Shown here: piece after piece, positions 8,534 through 16,638 of the stretch | How positions within the stretch are numbered: position 1 is the stretch's first letter | Layout of the letters: each line of letters opens with the position of its first letter | NCBI GenBank assembly: GCA_905234835.1 | Contig: CAJOIZ010000001.1 | Span: 212,357 to 276,356, forward strand | Origin: Paludibacteraceae bacterium | GTDB taxonomy: Bacteria > Bacteroidota > Bacteroidia > Bacteroidales > Paludibacteraceae | DNA: 64,000 nt | Direction: 5' to 3' | The notes under the pieces: model-generated | Database searches by the model: none | What the model saw: only the letters and a program-made list of their open reading frames with translations | What the model was told of the DNA's origin: nothing | Position numbers and translations under genes: made by a program

Positions 8534-11500
8534 CTATTTCACCTCAACACCTGTGGCGGTATAGGTTTTGCCGTTGCGGATGATGAAGAACCGGCCGTCG
8601 TAGAGTACCTTGCCGTTCACATCACTGCCTGCGCCAATGGCATCCACCGCAGTGGAAGTGCCCTTCGGGGTAATCTTGATAGAACGTATGGTAGCACCAA
8701 TAACAGGTTCTTCCGCCTTAACGCGTGCAATACGTTCCGGCAAGGAAGACTTATCCACTTGCAGGTAGATAACCACGTGAATGGCAGCGGGTGTGTCGTA
8801 CAAAATGACACATTGGCCGGCATCGTCCATCGTGAAAGTAACCACCGGCTGACTGCCCATCTTCAGTTTGAGTACATAGCCGTTAGACTGCCAACCTTCC
8901 AACGTGATGGTTCCCTGACCTGCAGGAATATCGAACGTAATGGAACCCGGGAGACTCTCTTTCCACTGGCTTGAGCCAGGAACGAGTGTTTCCATAGCCG
9001 TTTCCACCTGTTCGTCGGTCAAAGTAGAAGAAAGTTCTATCTGTCCTGTCTCCTCATTGTACTTGTCCTGTGCGGTGGAATTGAAGATAACGGATTCGTT
9101 GCCTTCGGGGTCGGTAACAGTGAAATCAAGGGTAGTCTCTTCGTTCTCGGGAACAGGAACAACTATCTTACCAATCTCCACAGAGGTAGCCACATTGCCT
9201 TTTTCGTCAATGAATCCTTGTTTCGGAACGAAGGTGACACCCGCCGTGAGAATACCGATACCTTCACCCTTGTTATCCTCTGCCATAACGAGTTGGTTAG
9301 CCTGAATAGCCATCTGCTGTCCCAAAGCTGTAAGATGCGCTCCCGTAGCCACTGCCAATTCGTTAACTGCTACAGCAACAGCACCCGAAGCAGTCAGGTC
9401 ACACTGATAGAGTTTCAATGCCTCTGCCTTAACAGCGACAATCTTACCGCTGATACGTGCTACACCATACGCTGCTTCCGAACTCATCATCACTACAGGT
9501 GCGAACTCGGAATAGATAGCCGCATCGGCATTGATAATAGAGTTAGCACCTACGAGAACGATAGTCAGGGTCTCCTTGCCGGTATAACGTACAGCAGCGT
9601 ACATGTCCTCATCTTCGGCAGTTCTGTTACGTCCGGGAACCAAATCCAATTCCGGACCGCTAATAGCCGCATAGGTCATGGTCAGCGTATGGGTAATCGG
9701 GTCATAGACTACCGAACCTTTGTCGCCAAGAATATCGTCCTTGTTGCTATTGGTAACCGTAACACTTCCAATGGTAAGTGCCATCGTGGTTACGTGGAGC
9801 TTAAAGTTGATGATAGCGCCTTCGTACTGGTCGTTCCCTGTGAACTCAAAGGTAATCGTCTCATCACCTACGCCAATGATAGTGATTTCACCTGTCTGCT
9901 CATCCACTTGGGCTACCTTGCTGTCCCAAGCGGTGTACCACTTGCTGTTGTTGGGTGTCAGGTCGATGTTGTGCGGATTGAGGATGTTCGGAGCAGTGAC
10001 ATTCTCTGCCAGTTCCACATTCACATCTTCTTTCTCAAATGCCAGTTCGGGAGCGAGTCTCTGCTGTGAGGCATCCTCTTTCACGACAATAAAAAGCTCA
10101 TATTCACATGTCATTGCGTCTGATACATAGGCAATGAGATGCAGAACTGAAACGCCTTGCGCGATACCGAGAATCATACCGTCGGCAGTTACAAGCGCCT
10201 TTGTTTCGTCTTCCATTCTGTCATAACTTGTTTGCAGATAGGTACCTGCATCACTTACCAACGCGGGGATAGCAACTCTTTCGCCCACTTTGATATCCAG
10301 CGAAAGGATTTCCTCTCCATCTCTCATGAATCTTGCATTGGGGCACTCCGCAGTAGGCGGCTCTTCACGTTCATTAACAATGAGCACGTATGTAGCACGT
10401 GACGGGAAATAGTTGTCATCGCCTGCGAATGCGGCAATGATATTGGTAGAGCCAGCAGCAACAAGCGTAACCTCACCTGTAGTAGCATTCACGGTAGCGA
10501 CATTCTCGTCCTGAGAAGAATATGTAACAGGCAGTTCGTAAGGCGTTTCAAAGGTCAGTCTCGGCTCCATGAAATCTTCACCCAACGTAGCTTCCATCTG
10601 ACGCACAGGGGCACCTGTTATGTCAACAAACATCATCGAAGGAGTGGTCTTTTCCACCGTACCACCTTCACCTGCACTGACAATCAGCAAGTATGTAGCA
10701 CGTGAAGCGAAGTAGTTGTTATCACCTGCGAAAGCGGCAATGATAGTGGTCGAGCCGGCTGCGACAAGCGTAACCTCACCTGTAGCGGCATCAACCATAG
10801 CAACACTCTCGTCGGTCGAAGAATATGTTACGGGCAAATCATAAGGCGTCTCAAAGGTCAGTCTCGGCTCCACGAATTCCTGTCCTATCGTGGCTTCCAT
10901 CTGACGTACACGTTTACCTGTCATGTCCATGAACATCATCGAAGGCGTAGTCTGCGCTTTCTCGCAGTCCTGTACCAAGCGTACTGCATATCCTGAAGAG
11001 AGATAGCAATAGCCATTCGGAATAATCTCAGACTGGTTGAAGGACATATACCAAGCATGTTCATCGTCCTTCTTTGTAGCCGAGTGATAACCGCCCATCG
11101 AACTGACATAATCCATCACAGTACCTGTACGGAGACCTGTAACAGGCAGGAAGACAGCACCAGCCGCTTCCATATCCGCCCAACCTTTTTCAGAGAAGGT
11201 AGTCAGTTCGTAATTGTTCTTGTTGGAGTTGTAATAGTACGACGTGAGCCACGGAATGTTCCTTGTATTGAGGGAGTTGAACACCATAGGGATTCCCATT
11301 TCATTAAGGGGTGTCTCCCATACATCGGGCAGAAGGATGATACCTTTTACGCCGTTCACCGTGCCAATACCGAGTTTCTGGTCAGCATCCTGACGTTCGT
11401 GGAGAATATACATCCACTCTTCAGCCGTCAGAGTCCTCCACCGGTTAGGCATGTTACCACCGTTAGCAATCGGGTTATCACCCCATTCAGCGAATCTTGC

Positions 11501-11827
11501 ATAGTCGGCATTATCCGTGCTTGCATTGGTAGGGTTGTTTCCCGTTCCCCATCCGAAGAGGTCAATCCATCCCTCGTTTCTGTCCGAGATAGCGATGTTG
11601 GGACCCTTGTCGAGGAAAGTGGTCTGCTTTTCTGCAAACTGCCACTTGCCTCCACCCGTCTCACAAACCGCCTGGTACTGCAAGTTACCCTGCGAGAAGA
11701 CGACCTGGTCTCCGTCTGCATTAACGGTGAACTTTCCCTTGAGCGCGCCATCTTCGGCACTCAAGGTCACTGTCGCGAGCATCAACGCCGACAGCGCAAT
11801 GCCCCGTAATTCAGTAAATCTTTTCAT
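8534..11827 (-). CDS. Large secreted multi-domain surface protein, last gene of the exosortase operon
   Basis: 1097 residues with an N-terminal signal peptide (cleavage likely after ATVTLSA). Residues about 25-285 form a Bacteroidales domain with WIDLFGWGTG, WRTLTAEEWMYIL and VNGVKGIILLPDVW, reminiscent of the Fibrobacter major-paralog type. Then come two near-identical Ig-like repeats of about 100 residues (291-390 and 392-487, each with TTPSMMF, VTYSS and EVTLVAAGS), further Ig-like and beta-solenoid-like segments, and a C-terminal tail ending GKTYTATGVEVK. That tail resembles the end of the endonuclease at 53245. The start overlaps the exosortase-family gene stop by four bases, making it the probable client or partner of that enzyme. 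There is no C-terminal membrane helix, so a classical PEP-CTERM type signal is not visible. Confidence 0.85.
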   Translation of the reverse strand: MKRFTELRGIALSALMLATVTLSAEDGALKGKFTVNADGDQVVFSQGNLQYQAVCETGGGKWQFAEKQTTFLDKGPNIAISDRNEGWIDLFGWGTGNNPTNASTDNADYARFAEWGDNPIANGGNMPNRWRTLTAEEWMYILHERQDADQKLGIGTVNGVKGIILLPDVWETPLNEMGIPMVFNSLNTRNIPWLTSYYYNSNKNNYELTTFSEKGWADMEAAGAVFLPVTGLRTGTVMDYVSSMGGYHSATKKDDEHAWYMSFNQSEIIPNGYCYLSSGYAVRLVQDCEKAQTTPSMMFMDMTGKRVRQMEATIGQEFVEPRLTFETPYDLPVTYSSTDESVAMVDAATGEVTLVAAGSTTIIAAFAGDNNYFASRATYLLIVSAGEGGTVEKTTPSMMFVDITGAPVRQMEATLGEDFMEPRLTFETPYELPVTYSSQDENVATVNATTGEVTLVAAGSTNIIAAFAGDDNYFPSRATYVLIVNEREEPPTAECPNARFMRDGEEILSLDIKVGERVAIPALVSDAGTYLQTSYDRMEDETKALVTADGMILGIAQGVSVLHLIAYVSDAMTCEYELFIVVKEDASQQRLAPELAFEKEDVNVELAENVTAPNILNPHNIDLTPNNSKWYTAWDSKVAQVDEQTGEITIIGVGDETITFEFTGNDQYEGAIINFKLHVTTMALTIGSVTVTNSNKDDILGDKGSVVYDPITHTLTMTYAAISGPELDLVPGRNRTAEDEDMYAAVRYTGKETLTIVLVGANSIINADAAIYSEFAPVVMMSSEAAYGVARISGKIVAVKAEALKLYQCDLTASGAVAVAVNELAVATGAHLTALGQQMAIQANQLVMAEDNKGEGIGILTAGVTFVPKQGFIDEKGNVATSVEIGKIVVPVPENEETTLDFTVTDPEGNESVIFNSTAQDKYNEETGQIELSSTLTDEQVETAMETLVPGSSQWKESLPGSITFDIPAGQGTITLEGWQSNGYVLKLKMGSQPVVTFTMDDAGQCVILYDTPAAIHVVIYLQVDKSSLPERIARVKAEEPVIGATIRSIKITPKGTSTAVDAIGAGSDVNGKVLYDGRFFIIRNGKTYTATGVEVK

Positions 11828-12420
11828 AGTTGTTTGTTATTTGGTTTATATTCCGTGGCTTGCGCCAACGTTGATTCAGAAGTTTTTCCAACTACCTGCA
11901 CCCACAATACCCACATAAGGAACATGACAAAATAGAAGAGGTACTTGAACAGGTAATTATGCACCAAAGTAAAGAGGTCCGGATGGTACTGTGTAATCAG
12001 GCATATCCAATAGATACGCAGGATATTGAAGCCGTAAATGACCACCCCTCCGGCAGGTATATACCACAATTTGCGCCACCATACGCCCGTAGCAGTCAGC
12101 ATCAGGCACAGCCAAATAAACGACTGCTTGACCGGCGTACATGACCAGATAATCAGATTGCTATGGCCTTCGGGGAAACAGATAAGGGAACCTTTCAGCA
12201 TAATGCCGTCCCGCGTGAGACACAGCAGCCGCCAAACGGAAACCGCCACGTTATGTGCGAGGACATCAAAGAAAGGCGTTACCGTCATACCCCAGAGGGT
12301 GACGTTGCTGACTACCGTCTCGTCGCCATCAATGGACAGTTTCCACAGCAAGTCCGCCGCCACCAATGTGACAGCGAAGATGATAATGTTCTTATATGGA
12401 GCGAGTCGGCGCAGAGACAT
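11824..12420 (-). CDS. Exosortase/archaeosortase family transmembrane protein
   Basis: 198 residues with about five to six membrane helices. The three family active-site residues can be placed: Cys94 in WSCTPVKQSF, Arg135 in FNILRIYW and His154 in LVHNYLFKYLFY. Exosortases are membrane transpeptidases that cleave a C-terminal sorting signal and attach the protein to a surface polymer. The layout resembles the short Bacteroidetes XrtF-like branch. It is sandwiched between a GH106-like lipoprotein gene (2-base gap) and the 1097-residue secreted protein (4-base overlap), which points to a dedicated small system. I could not find a matching sorting signal in the neighbours, so the substrate is open. 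Confidence 0.8.
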   Translation of the reverse strand: MSLRRLAPYKNIIIFAVTLVAADLLWKLSIDGDETVVSNVTLWGMTVTPFFDVLAHNVAVSVWRLLCLTRDGIMLKGSLICFPEGHSNLIIWSCTPVKQSFIWLCLMLTATGVWWRKLWYIPAGGVVIYGFNILRIYWICLITQYHPDLFTLVHNYLFKYLFYFVMFLMWVLWVQVVGKTSESTLAQATEYKPNNKQL

Positions 12421-12422
12421 TA

Positions 12423-14480
12423 TTATTCGGTAGGCAAATGGGGAGCTGTGTAGTCAAGCGCAATCTGCTCGACCCCGTTGTCGGTGACGTGCAAGAGCAA
12501 GGACTCGTTCGGGCTGAAATGCAGTGCGAGTTCGTCGGTGCGACCGTGATGGTTGACGCGGATAGTACGGTCGCTGCCGTTGTCGGTGAAAGCGTATTCG
12601 TAAGCCAACGGGTACTCGATGGTCTGCGTCATCGGATTGGCAACGAAGACGAAGTATTCCTGTCCGTCCTGACGAATCCAGAAGTCGGGCAGATTGTCGC
12701 CTTCAATCAAGGGAAGTACGCCAGAAACATCGGCAAGGATATGGTCATCTATCGGTTGACCGTCGGCTGACTGTCGGCTGACCGTCGGCTGACCGTCGGC
12801 TGACCGTCGGCTGACCGTCGGGAAAGATAGCAGTGCGTCCAGTGCAGAAGCATACTCTTGCTCGTGCTTCACCTTGCCGGGTTCCTTCGGCAGACGGGCA
12901 ATGACAACGGGCAGTCCCTCCGATGCAAGGCGGACGAGCGTCTTCAGGGCAGTCAGCTCCATGTACTCGACATCGGTGTAGAGGGCATTGAAGGTCGTTT
13001 CGCCGCAGTGGAGCTTACCGTCCTTATAGGTTGCGCCGTTGAGGAAATACTGGTTGACCCACATGGGCTGCCGTCCTTTCAGCTGTTCGGGCGTTTGGAT
13101 GTAACGCATCTCATAGCGTCCCCACAGCCAGTTAAAGAACTTGCGCTCCTCATCCGTATAGGCGCCGCCCATCCATGAGTCCTCCAAAGGCATATACACC
13201 GCCAAGTCGGTATAATTGACACCGCGGCGCATGTACTGCGATACGGTACCCATATAGCGGTTGAAGTCGGTCAGCTGCTGGCCCGTGAGGTTGTTCTCGG
13301 GGTGCATGGAGACCTGACAGGTGGTGTAGAAATAGTTAGACGAGTCGCCGAGGTGGTTGAAGGGCATGCCGTGCCAGATAATCTGGTTGGTACCGTTGGC
13401 AAAGAGCGCGTCGCAGATAAGTCGCAAGTCGGCAATCTGCTCCTTGCCCTGATGAGGCGAGTGCCCACGGAAGTTATTGTAACGCAGGCTGGTCCAGCCA
13501 TAAGCGCAGGTGAACGTCTCCGCCGTGACGGCATCTTTCTTGCCGAGCGTGGCAGCCGAAGCGGCAATCTTGCTGAAGCACGGCTCGTAGAGAATCGCCT
13601 CAGTCTCAGGTATATCCACGAGCGAGAAGGCAGTCAGCAGGTCGGTCGGCGCACCGCCGCACTGGGCACGAGAGAAACAGTGGTTGGCTGTGGCGTTGTC
13701 TGCGAAGGGCTTGTAGAACTCGTAGAGCACGTATTTGGACAAGGTGGACATATAGTCGTAGAAGACATCGGCATCGTAAATCTCGTGCGTACGGGGGTTG
13801 AGCAGCAAGGTGTCACGCAGGTAGGGCAGGATATCGTAGCCGTGGTCCGCCATAAAAGTCTTCTCAAAACCAGGCGTATAGAGGTACTCCGTCTCCACCT
13901 CCCACGAGTCAACGAACAGTCCGGATCGGCTGCCACGGTAGGCATTGTGGAGACCTTTGTTCATCTTTTCGGCATAGCGGAGGAAGACGTCCTTGCTCAA
14001 GTGGTTGATAATCCGTGCCTCACGCGGATGATCCCATACCAACGGACGACGGGCAATCTCCACACTGTCGAAGAAATTGCGGGTCTGGTCGCCATCGGGC
14101 AAGTCCACATCGGCAAATGGCCACATGGTGCCGAACGTGAAATCGCAGCCCATGCCCAGCGAGTCCGCCACGCGCTTCGCCACCTCCACAGGACGCGCCC
14201 ATTCGTCGGACAGGAACGCGGGATGAGGAGTGGTCGAGTCGCAGAACATGGGATAAATCCACGCAATCTCGACACCGCCGAACTCGTGTTGCTGCATCCA
14301 AATCAACTGGTCGCGCACATCGTTGGTGTCAATCACCGCCGAATGCCACCACCAACGCGTGAAAGGCTTGCACGAAGGATAAAGGGTTGAAGACTCGCTG
14401 TCAGAAACCGTAGGTTGACAGCCCGTTAGAAGGCTTGCAGCCACAAGAGCCGACAAGACAAAAAGTGAAGAATGTTTCAT
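12423..14480 (-). CDS. GH106-like glycoside hydrolase lipoprotein
   Basis: 685 residues. The N-terminal signal with lipobox LLTGC marks an outer-membrane or periplasmic lipoprotein. The opening FTRWWWHSAVIDTNDV...EFGGVEIAW and the later AETFTCAYGW, GTNQIIWHGMPF and MRRGVNYTDLAVYMP resemble GH106 alpha-L-rhamnosidases and relatives. Glutamates in GGVEIAW and DAVTAETF are candidate acids, but I cannot assign catalysis. It is shorter than full GH106 enzymes (often over 800). Residues about 554-576 are an in-frame 11-base tandem repeat (see separate entry). It is the first gene of a three-gene operon with the exosortase-family protein and the 1097-residue protein, and is transcribed divergently from the reductase gene at 14597. 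Confidence 0.75.
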   Translation of the reverse strand: MKHSSLFVLSALVAASLLTGCQPTVSDSESSTLYPSCKPFTRWWWHSAVIDTNDVRDQLIWMQQHEFGGVEIAWIYPMFCDSTTPHPAFLSDEWARPVEVAKRVADSLGMGCDFTFGTMWPFADVDLPDGDQTRNFFDSVEIARRPLVWDHPREARIINHLSKDVFLRYAEKMNKGLHNAYRGSRSGLFVDSWEVETEYLYTPGFEKTFMADHGYDILPYLRDTLLLNPRTHEIYDADVFYDYMSTLSKYVLYEFYKPFADNATANHCFSRAQCGGAPTDLLTAFSLVDIPETEAILYEPCFSKIAASAATLGKKDAVTAETFTCAYGWTSLRYNNFRGHSPHQGKEQIADLRLICDALFANGTNQIIWHGMPFNHLGDSSNYFYTTCQVSMHPENNLTGQQLTDFNRYMGTVSQYMRRGVNYTDLAVYMPLEDSWMGGAYTDEERKFFNWLWGRYEMRYIQTPEQLKGRQPMWVNQYFLNGATYKDGKLHCGETTFNALYTDVEYMELTALKTLVRLASEGLPVVIARLPKEPGKVKHEQEYASALDALLSFPTVSRRSADGQPTVSRQSADGQPIDDHILADVSGVLPLIEGDNLPDFWIRQDGQEYFVFVANPMTQTIEYPLAYEYAFTDNGSDRTIRVNHHGRTDELALHFSPNESLLLHVTDNGVEQIALDYTAPHLPTE
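12752..12817. repeat. Six-unit 11-base tandem repeat inside the GH106-like gene
   Basis: Six units of 11 bases, CGGCTGACCGT with the first two units each differing by one or two bases. On the coding strand they give two 11-residue repeats, TVSRRSADGQP and TVSRQSADGQP. Six units equal 22 codons, so the frame is kept, but loss or gain of one or two units would shift the frame about 110 codons before the end. Confidence 0.9.
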
Positions 14481-14500
14481 ATACGTCAGTCAAAATCGCG

Positions 14501-14550
14501 CAAAAATAACACATTATTTGTATGTTCTAAAATCTCAGCTTAATTTTGCG
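14501..14550. promoter_or_regulatory. Divergent promoters between GH106-like and reductase genes
   Basis: Plus strand: TTTG (14517-14520), 20 bases, TAATTTTG (14541-14548) directs transcription of the reductase. Because a TTG in frame at 14546 lies inside this -7 box, the reductase must start downstream, at 14597 or 14603. Minus strand: TATTTTTG (14501-14508), without a convincing upstream element, probably serves the GH106-like operon. Confidence 0.6.
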
Positions 14551-14596
14551 GCGATTATGTTTTGTTTTTGCCCTTGCGGCAAGCCGTTTAAACCGA

Positions 14597-15385
14597 ATGC
14601 CTATGGAACTTTCCTACTCACTGACAGGTTTTTACAACTTCCTTTTCACGCTTTCGCTCGTAGGAGGAGTCATATTTGTGGTACTATTCTATATCGATGC
14701 GGGCTACGGCAAGATGCGTAGCGACAAATGGGGTCCCGCCATCAACAACAAAGTGGGCTGGATACTGATGGAAGCCCCTGTGTTCCTTATCGTGCTGTAC
14801 TTCTGGGCGATGTCCGAAGTGAAACTGGAACGCCCATACTGGATATTCTTCCTGCTCTTTGAGATGCACTATTTCCAGCGGTCGTTCATCTTCCCGCTGC
14901 TGATCAAAGGCAAGAGCCAGATGCCGATTGCCATTATGCTGATGTCTATGGTGTGGAACCTGCTGAACGGGTATATACAAGGTTTCTGGCTGTTCCATTT
15001 AGCACCGATGTTCCAACCGTACAGCCCGCATTGGACCGGCTCGTGGCAGTTCATCCTCGGCGTGACGCTGTTCTGCATAGGCATTGTCATCAATATCCAT
15101 TCCGACTATGTGATACGCCACCTGCGCAAGCCCGGTGACACCAACCACTACCTGCCCAAGAAAGGTATGTACCGCTTCGTGACCAGCGCCAATTACCTCG
15201 GCGAGATTATCGAATGGGCAGGCTGGGCAGTGCTGACATGGTCGTGGGCCGGAGGCGTGTTCTTCTGGTTCACGTGCTGTAACCTCGTGCCACGCGCCAA
15301 CGCCATCTACCATAAGTACGAAAAGGAGTTCCCCGACGAGTTCGACCGCAAGAAACTCAAACGTATCTTCCCCTTTATCTATTGA
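14597..15385 (+). CDS. Steroid 5-alpha-reductase-like membrane protein
   Basis: 262 residues from the start MPMELSYS (an alternative Met lies at 14603), close to the 259 of animal SRD5A1. Family motifs are ordered as expected: FEMHYFQRSFIFPLL, then NIHSDYVIRHLRKPGD, YLPKKGMYRFVTSANYLGEIIEW and the C-terminal NLVPRANAIYHKYEKEF with RKKLKRIFPFIY. About six membrane helices. The family reduces 3-oxo-delta-4 steroids with NADPH, though bacterial members may act on other enones. Only 6 bases separate it from the next gene, an Old Yellow Enzyme homologue. It has its own TTTG/TAATTTTG promoter. Confidence 0.88.
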   Translation: MPMELSYSLTGFYNFLFTLSLVGGVIFVVLFYIDAGYGKMRSDKWGPAINNKVGWILMEAPVFLIVLYFWAMSEVKLERPYWIFFLLFEMHYFQRSFIFPLLIKGKSQMPIAIMLMSMVWNLLNGYIQGFWLFHLAPMFQPYSPHWTGSWQFILGVTLFCIGIVINIHSDYVIRHLRKPGDTNHYLPKKGMYRFVTSANYLGEIIEWAGWAVLTWSWAGGVFFWFTCCNLVPRANAIYHKYEKEFPDEFDRKKLKRIFPFIY

Positions 15386-15391
15386 TACTGT

Positions 15392-16630
15392 ATGGATTCG
15401 CTTTTCACTCCCTATCAGTTGGGACCTATAACGCTGCGCAACCGGTTCATTCGCTCGGCGGCGTTTGAGAATATGTGCCGCGACAACAGCCCCACGCAGA
15501 TGCTGCAAGACTACCACGTCAGCGTTGCCCGTGGCGGCATCGGAATGACCACCGTGGCATATTGCGCCGTGGACCGCAGCGGTGTCAGTTTCGACGGGCA
15601 GCTATACGTGCACGACGAGATTCTGCCCGGCTTGAAACAACTGACCGACGCCGTCCATGCAGAGGGTGCCAAAGTCAGCATCCAGTTAGGACACTGCGGC
15701 AATATGACCCACTATGCCACCTGCCATTGTATGCCTTTGAGCGCATCCTCCGGCCTTAATCTATATAGCCCCACTATCCACCGCCGTATGCGCGTGGACG
15801 AGATTCACAGGATGGCCCGCAAGTTCGGCGAGGCGGTTGATTTCTGCCGCAAGGCGGGCTTCGACTGCGTGGAGATTCACGCCGGTCACGCCTACCTCAT
15901 CTCGCAGTTCCTCGCACCGCGCACCAATCGGCGACACGACGAGTACGGCGGGACTTTGGAGAACAGGATGCGCTTCCTCAACGAAGTGTTAGACGAGGTG
16001 ATGGCGCACGCGGGCGACGATATGGCGGTCATCGTCAAGACCAATATGTGGGACGACTGCCGTGGCGGTGTCACCCGCGAAGAAGGCACACGTATTGCCC
16101 AAGAGATAGCACGCCACAAGGTGCACGGCATAGTCCTGAGCGGCGGAACGGTAAGCGCATCGCCCATGACTATACTTGGAGGATCCATGCCCATCAGGAC
16201 ATTGGCACACTATATGCCCGCCAATATGTGGTGGCTGAAGGCAGCGTTGAGGATGGGTTTTGGAAATATGCTGATACCTACCGTGCCTTTCCGCGAACTC
16301 TACTTTATGGACGAAGCCAAACGCTTTCAGGATGCCGTTAAGGACGTACCCCTCATCTACGTGGGAGGCATCCAGTCCGGCGACAACTGCCAACGCATAA
16401 TGGACGAAGGCTTCCCGCTCTTCCAATTGGCACACGTGCTCATCAAAGACCCCGATTTCGTACGGCACGTACAGGAGAACCCGCACTATAACGCAGGCTG
16501 CACACGCTCCAACTACTGCGTCGGACGCATGTACTCACGTGAGATGAAGTGCCACGAGTGCGTCCTTCGTGACGGCGAGCAGATACCCGCCTCCATCCAA
16601 AAGGAAATCAAACGACTCGAACTCAAATAA
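15392..16630 (+). CDS. NADH:flavin oxidoreductase, Old Yellow Enzyme family
   Basis: 412 residues forming a FMN-dependent TIM barrel: [14 protein letters not shown] at the start, SIQLGHCGN, the substrate-binding segment [38 protein letters not shown] and [10 protein letters not shown]. The C-terminus carries a cysteine-bearing extension ([18 protein letters not shown]). Family enzymes reduce activated C=C bonds. It is cotranscribed with the 5-alpha-reductase-like gene (6-base gap) and followed 8 bases later by lepA. The pairing of two enone reductases suggests action on the same class of substrate, possibly dietary or host steroids, which is inference. Confidence 0.9.
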   Translation: MDSLFTPYQLGPITLRNRFIRSAAFENMCRDNSPTQMLQDYHVSVARGGIGMTTVAYCAVDRSGVSFDGQLYVHDEILPGLKQLTDAVHAEGAKVSIQLGHCGNMTHYATCHCMPLSASSGLNLYSPTIHRRMRVDEIHRMARKFGEAVDFCRKAGFDCVEIHAGHAYLISQFLAPRTNRRHDEYGGTLENRMRFLNEVLDEVMAHAGDDMAVIVKTNMWDDCRGGVTREEGTRIAQEIARHKVHGIVLSGGTVSASPMTILGGSMPIRTLAHYMPANMWWLKAALRMGFGNMLIPTVPFRELYFMDEAKRFQDAVKDVPLIYVGGIQSGDNCQRIMDEGFPLFQLAHVLIKDPDFVRHVQENPHYNAGCTRSNYCVGRMYSREMKCHECVLRDGEQIPASIQKEIKRLELK

Positions 16631-16638
16631 CAATTACA

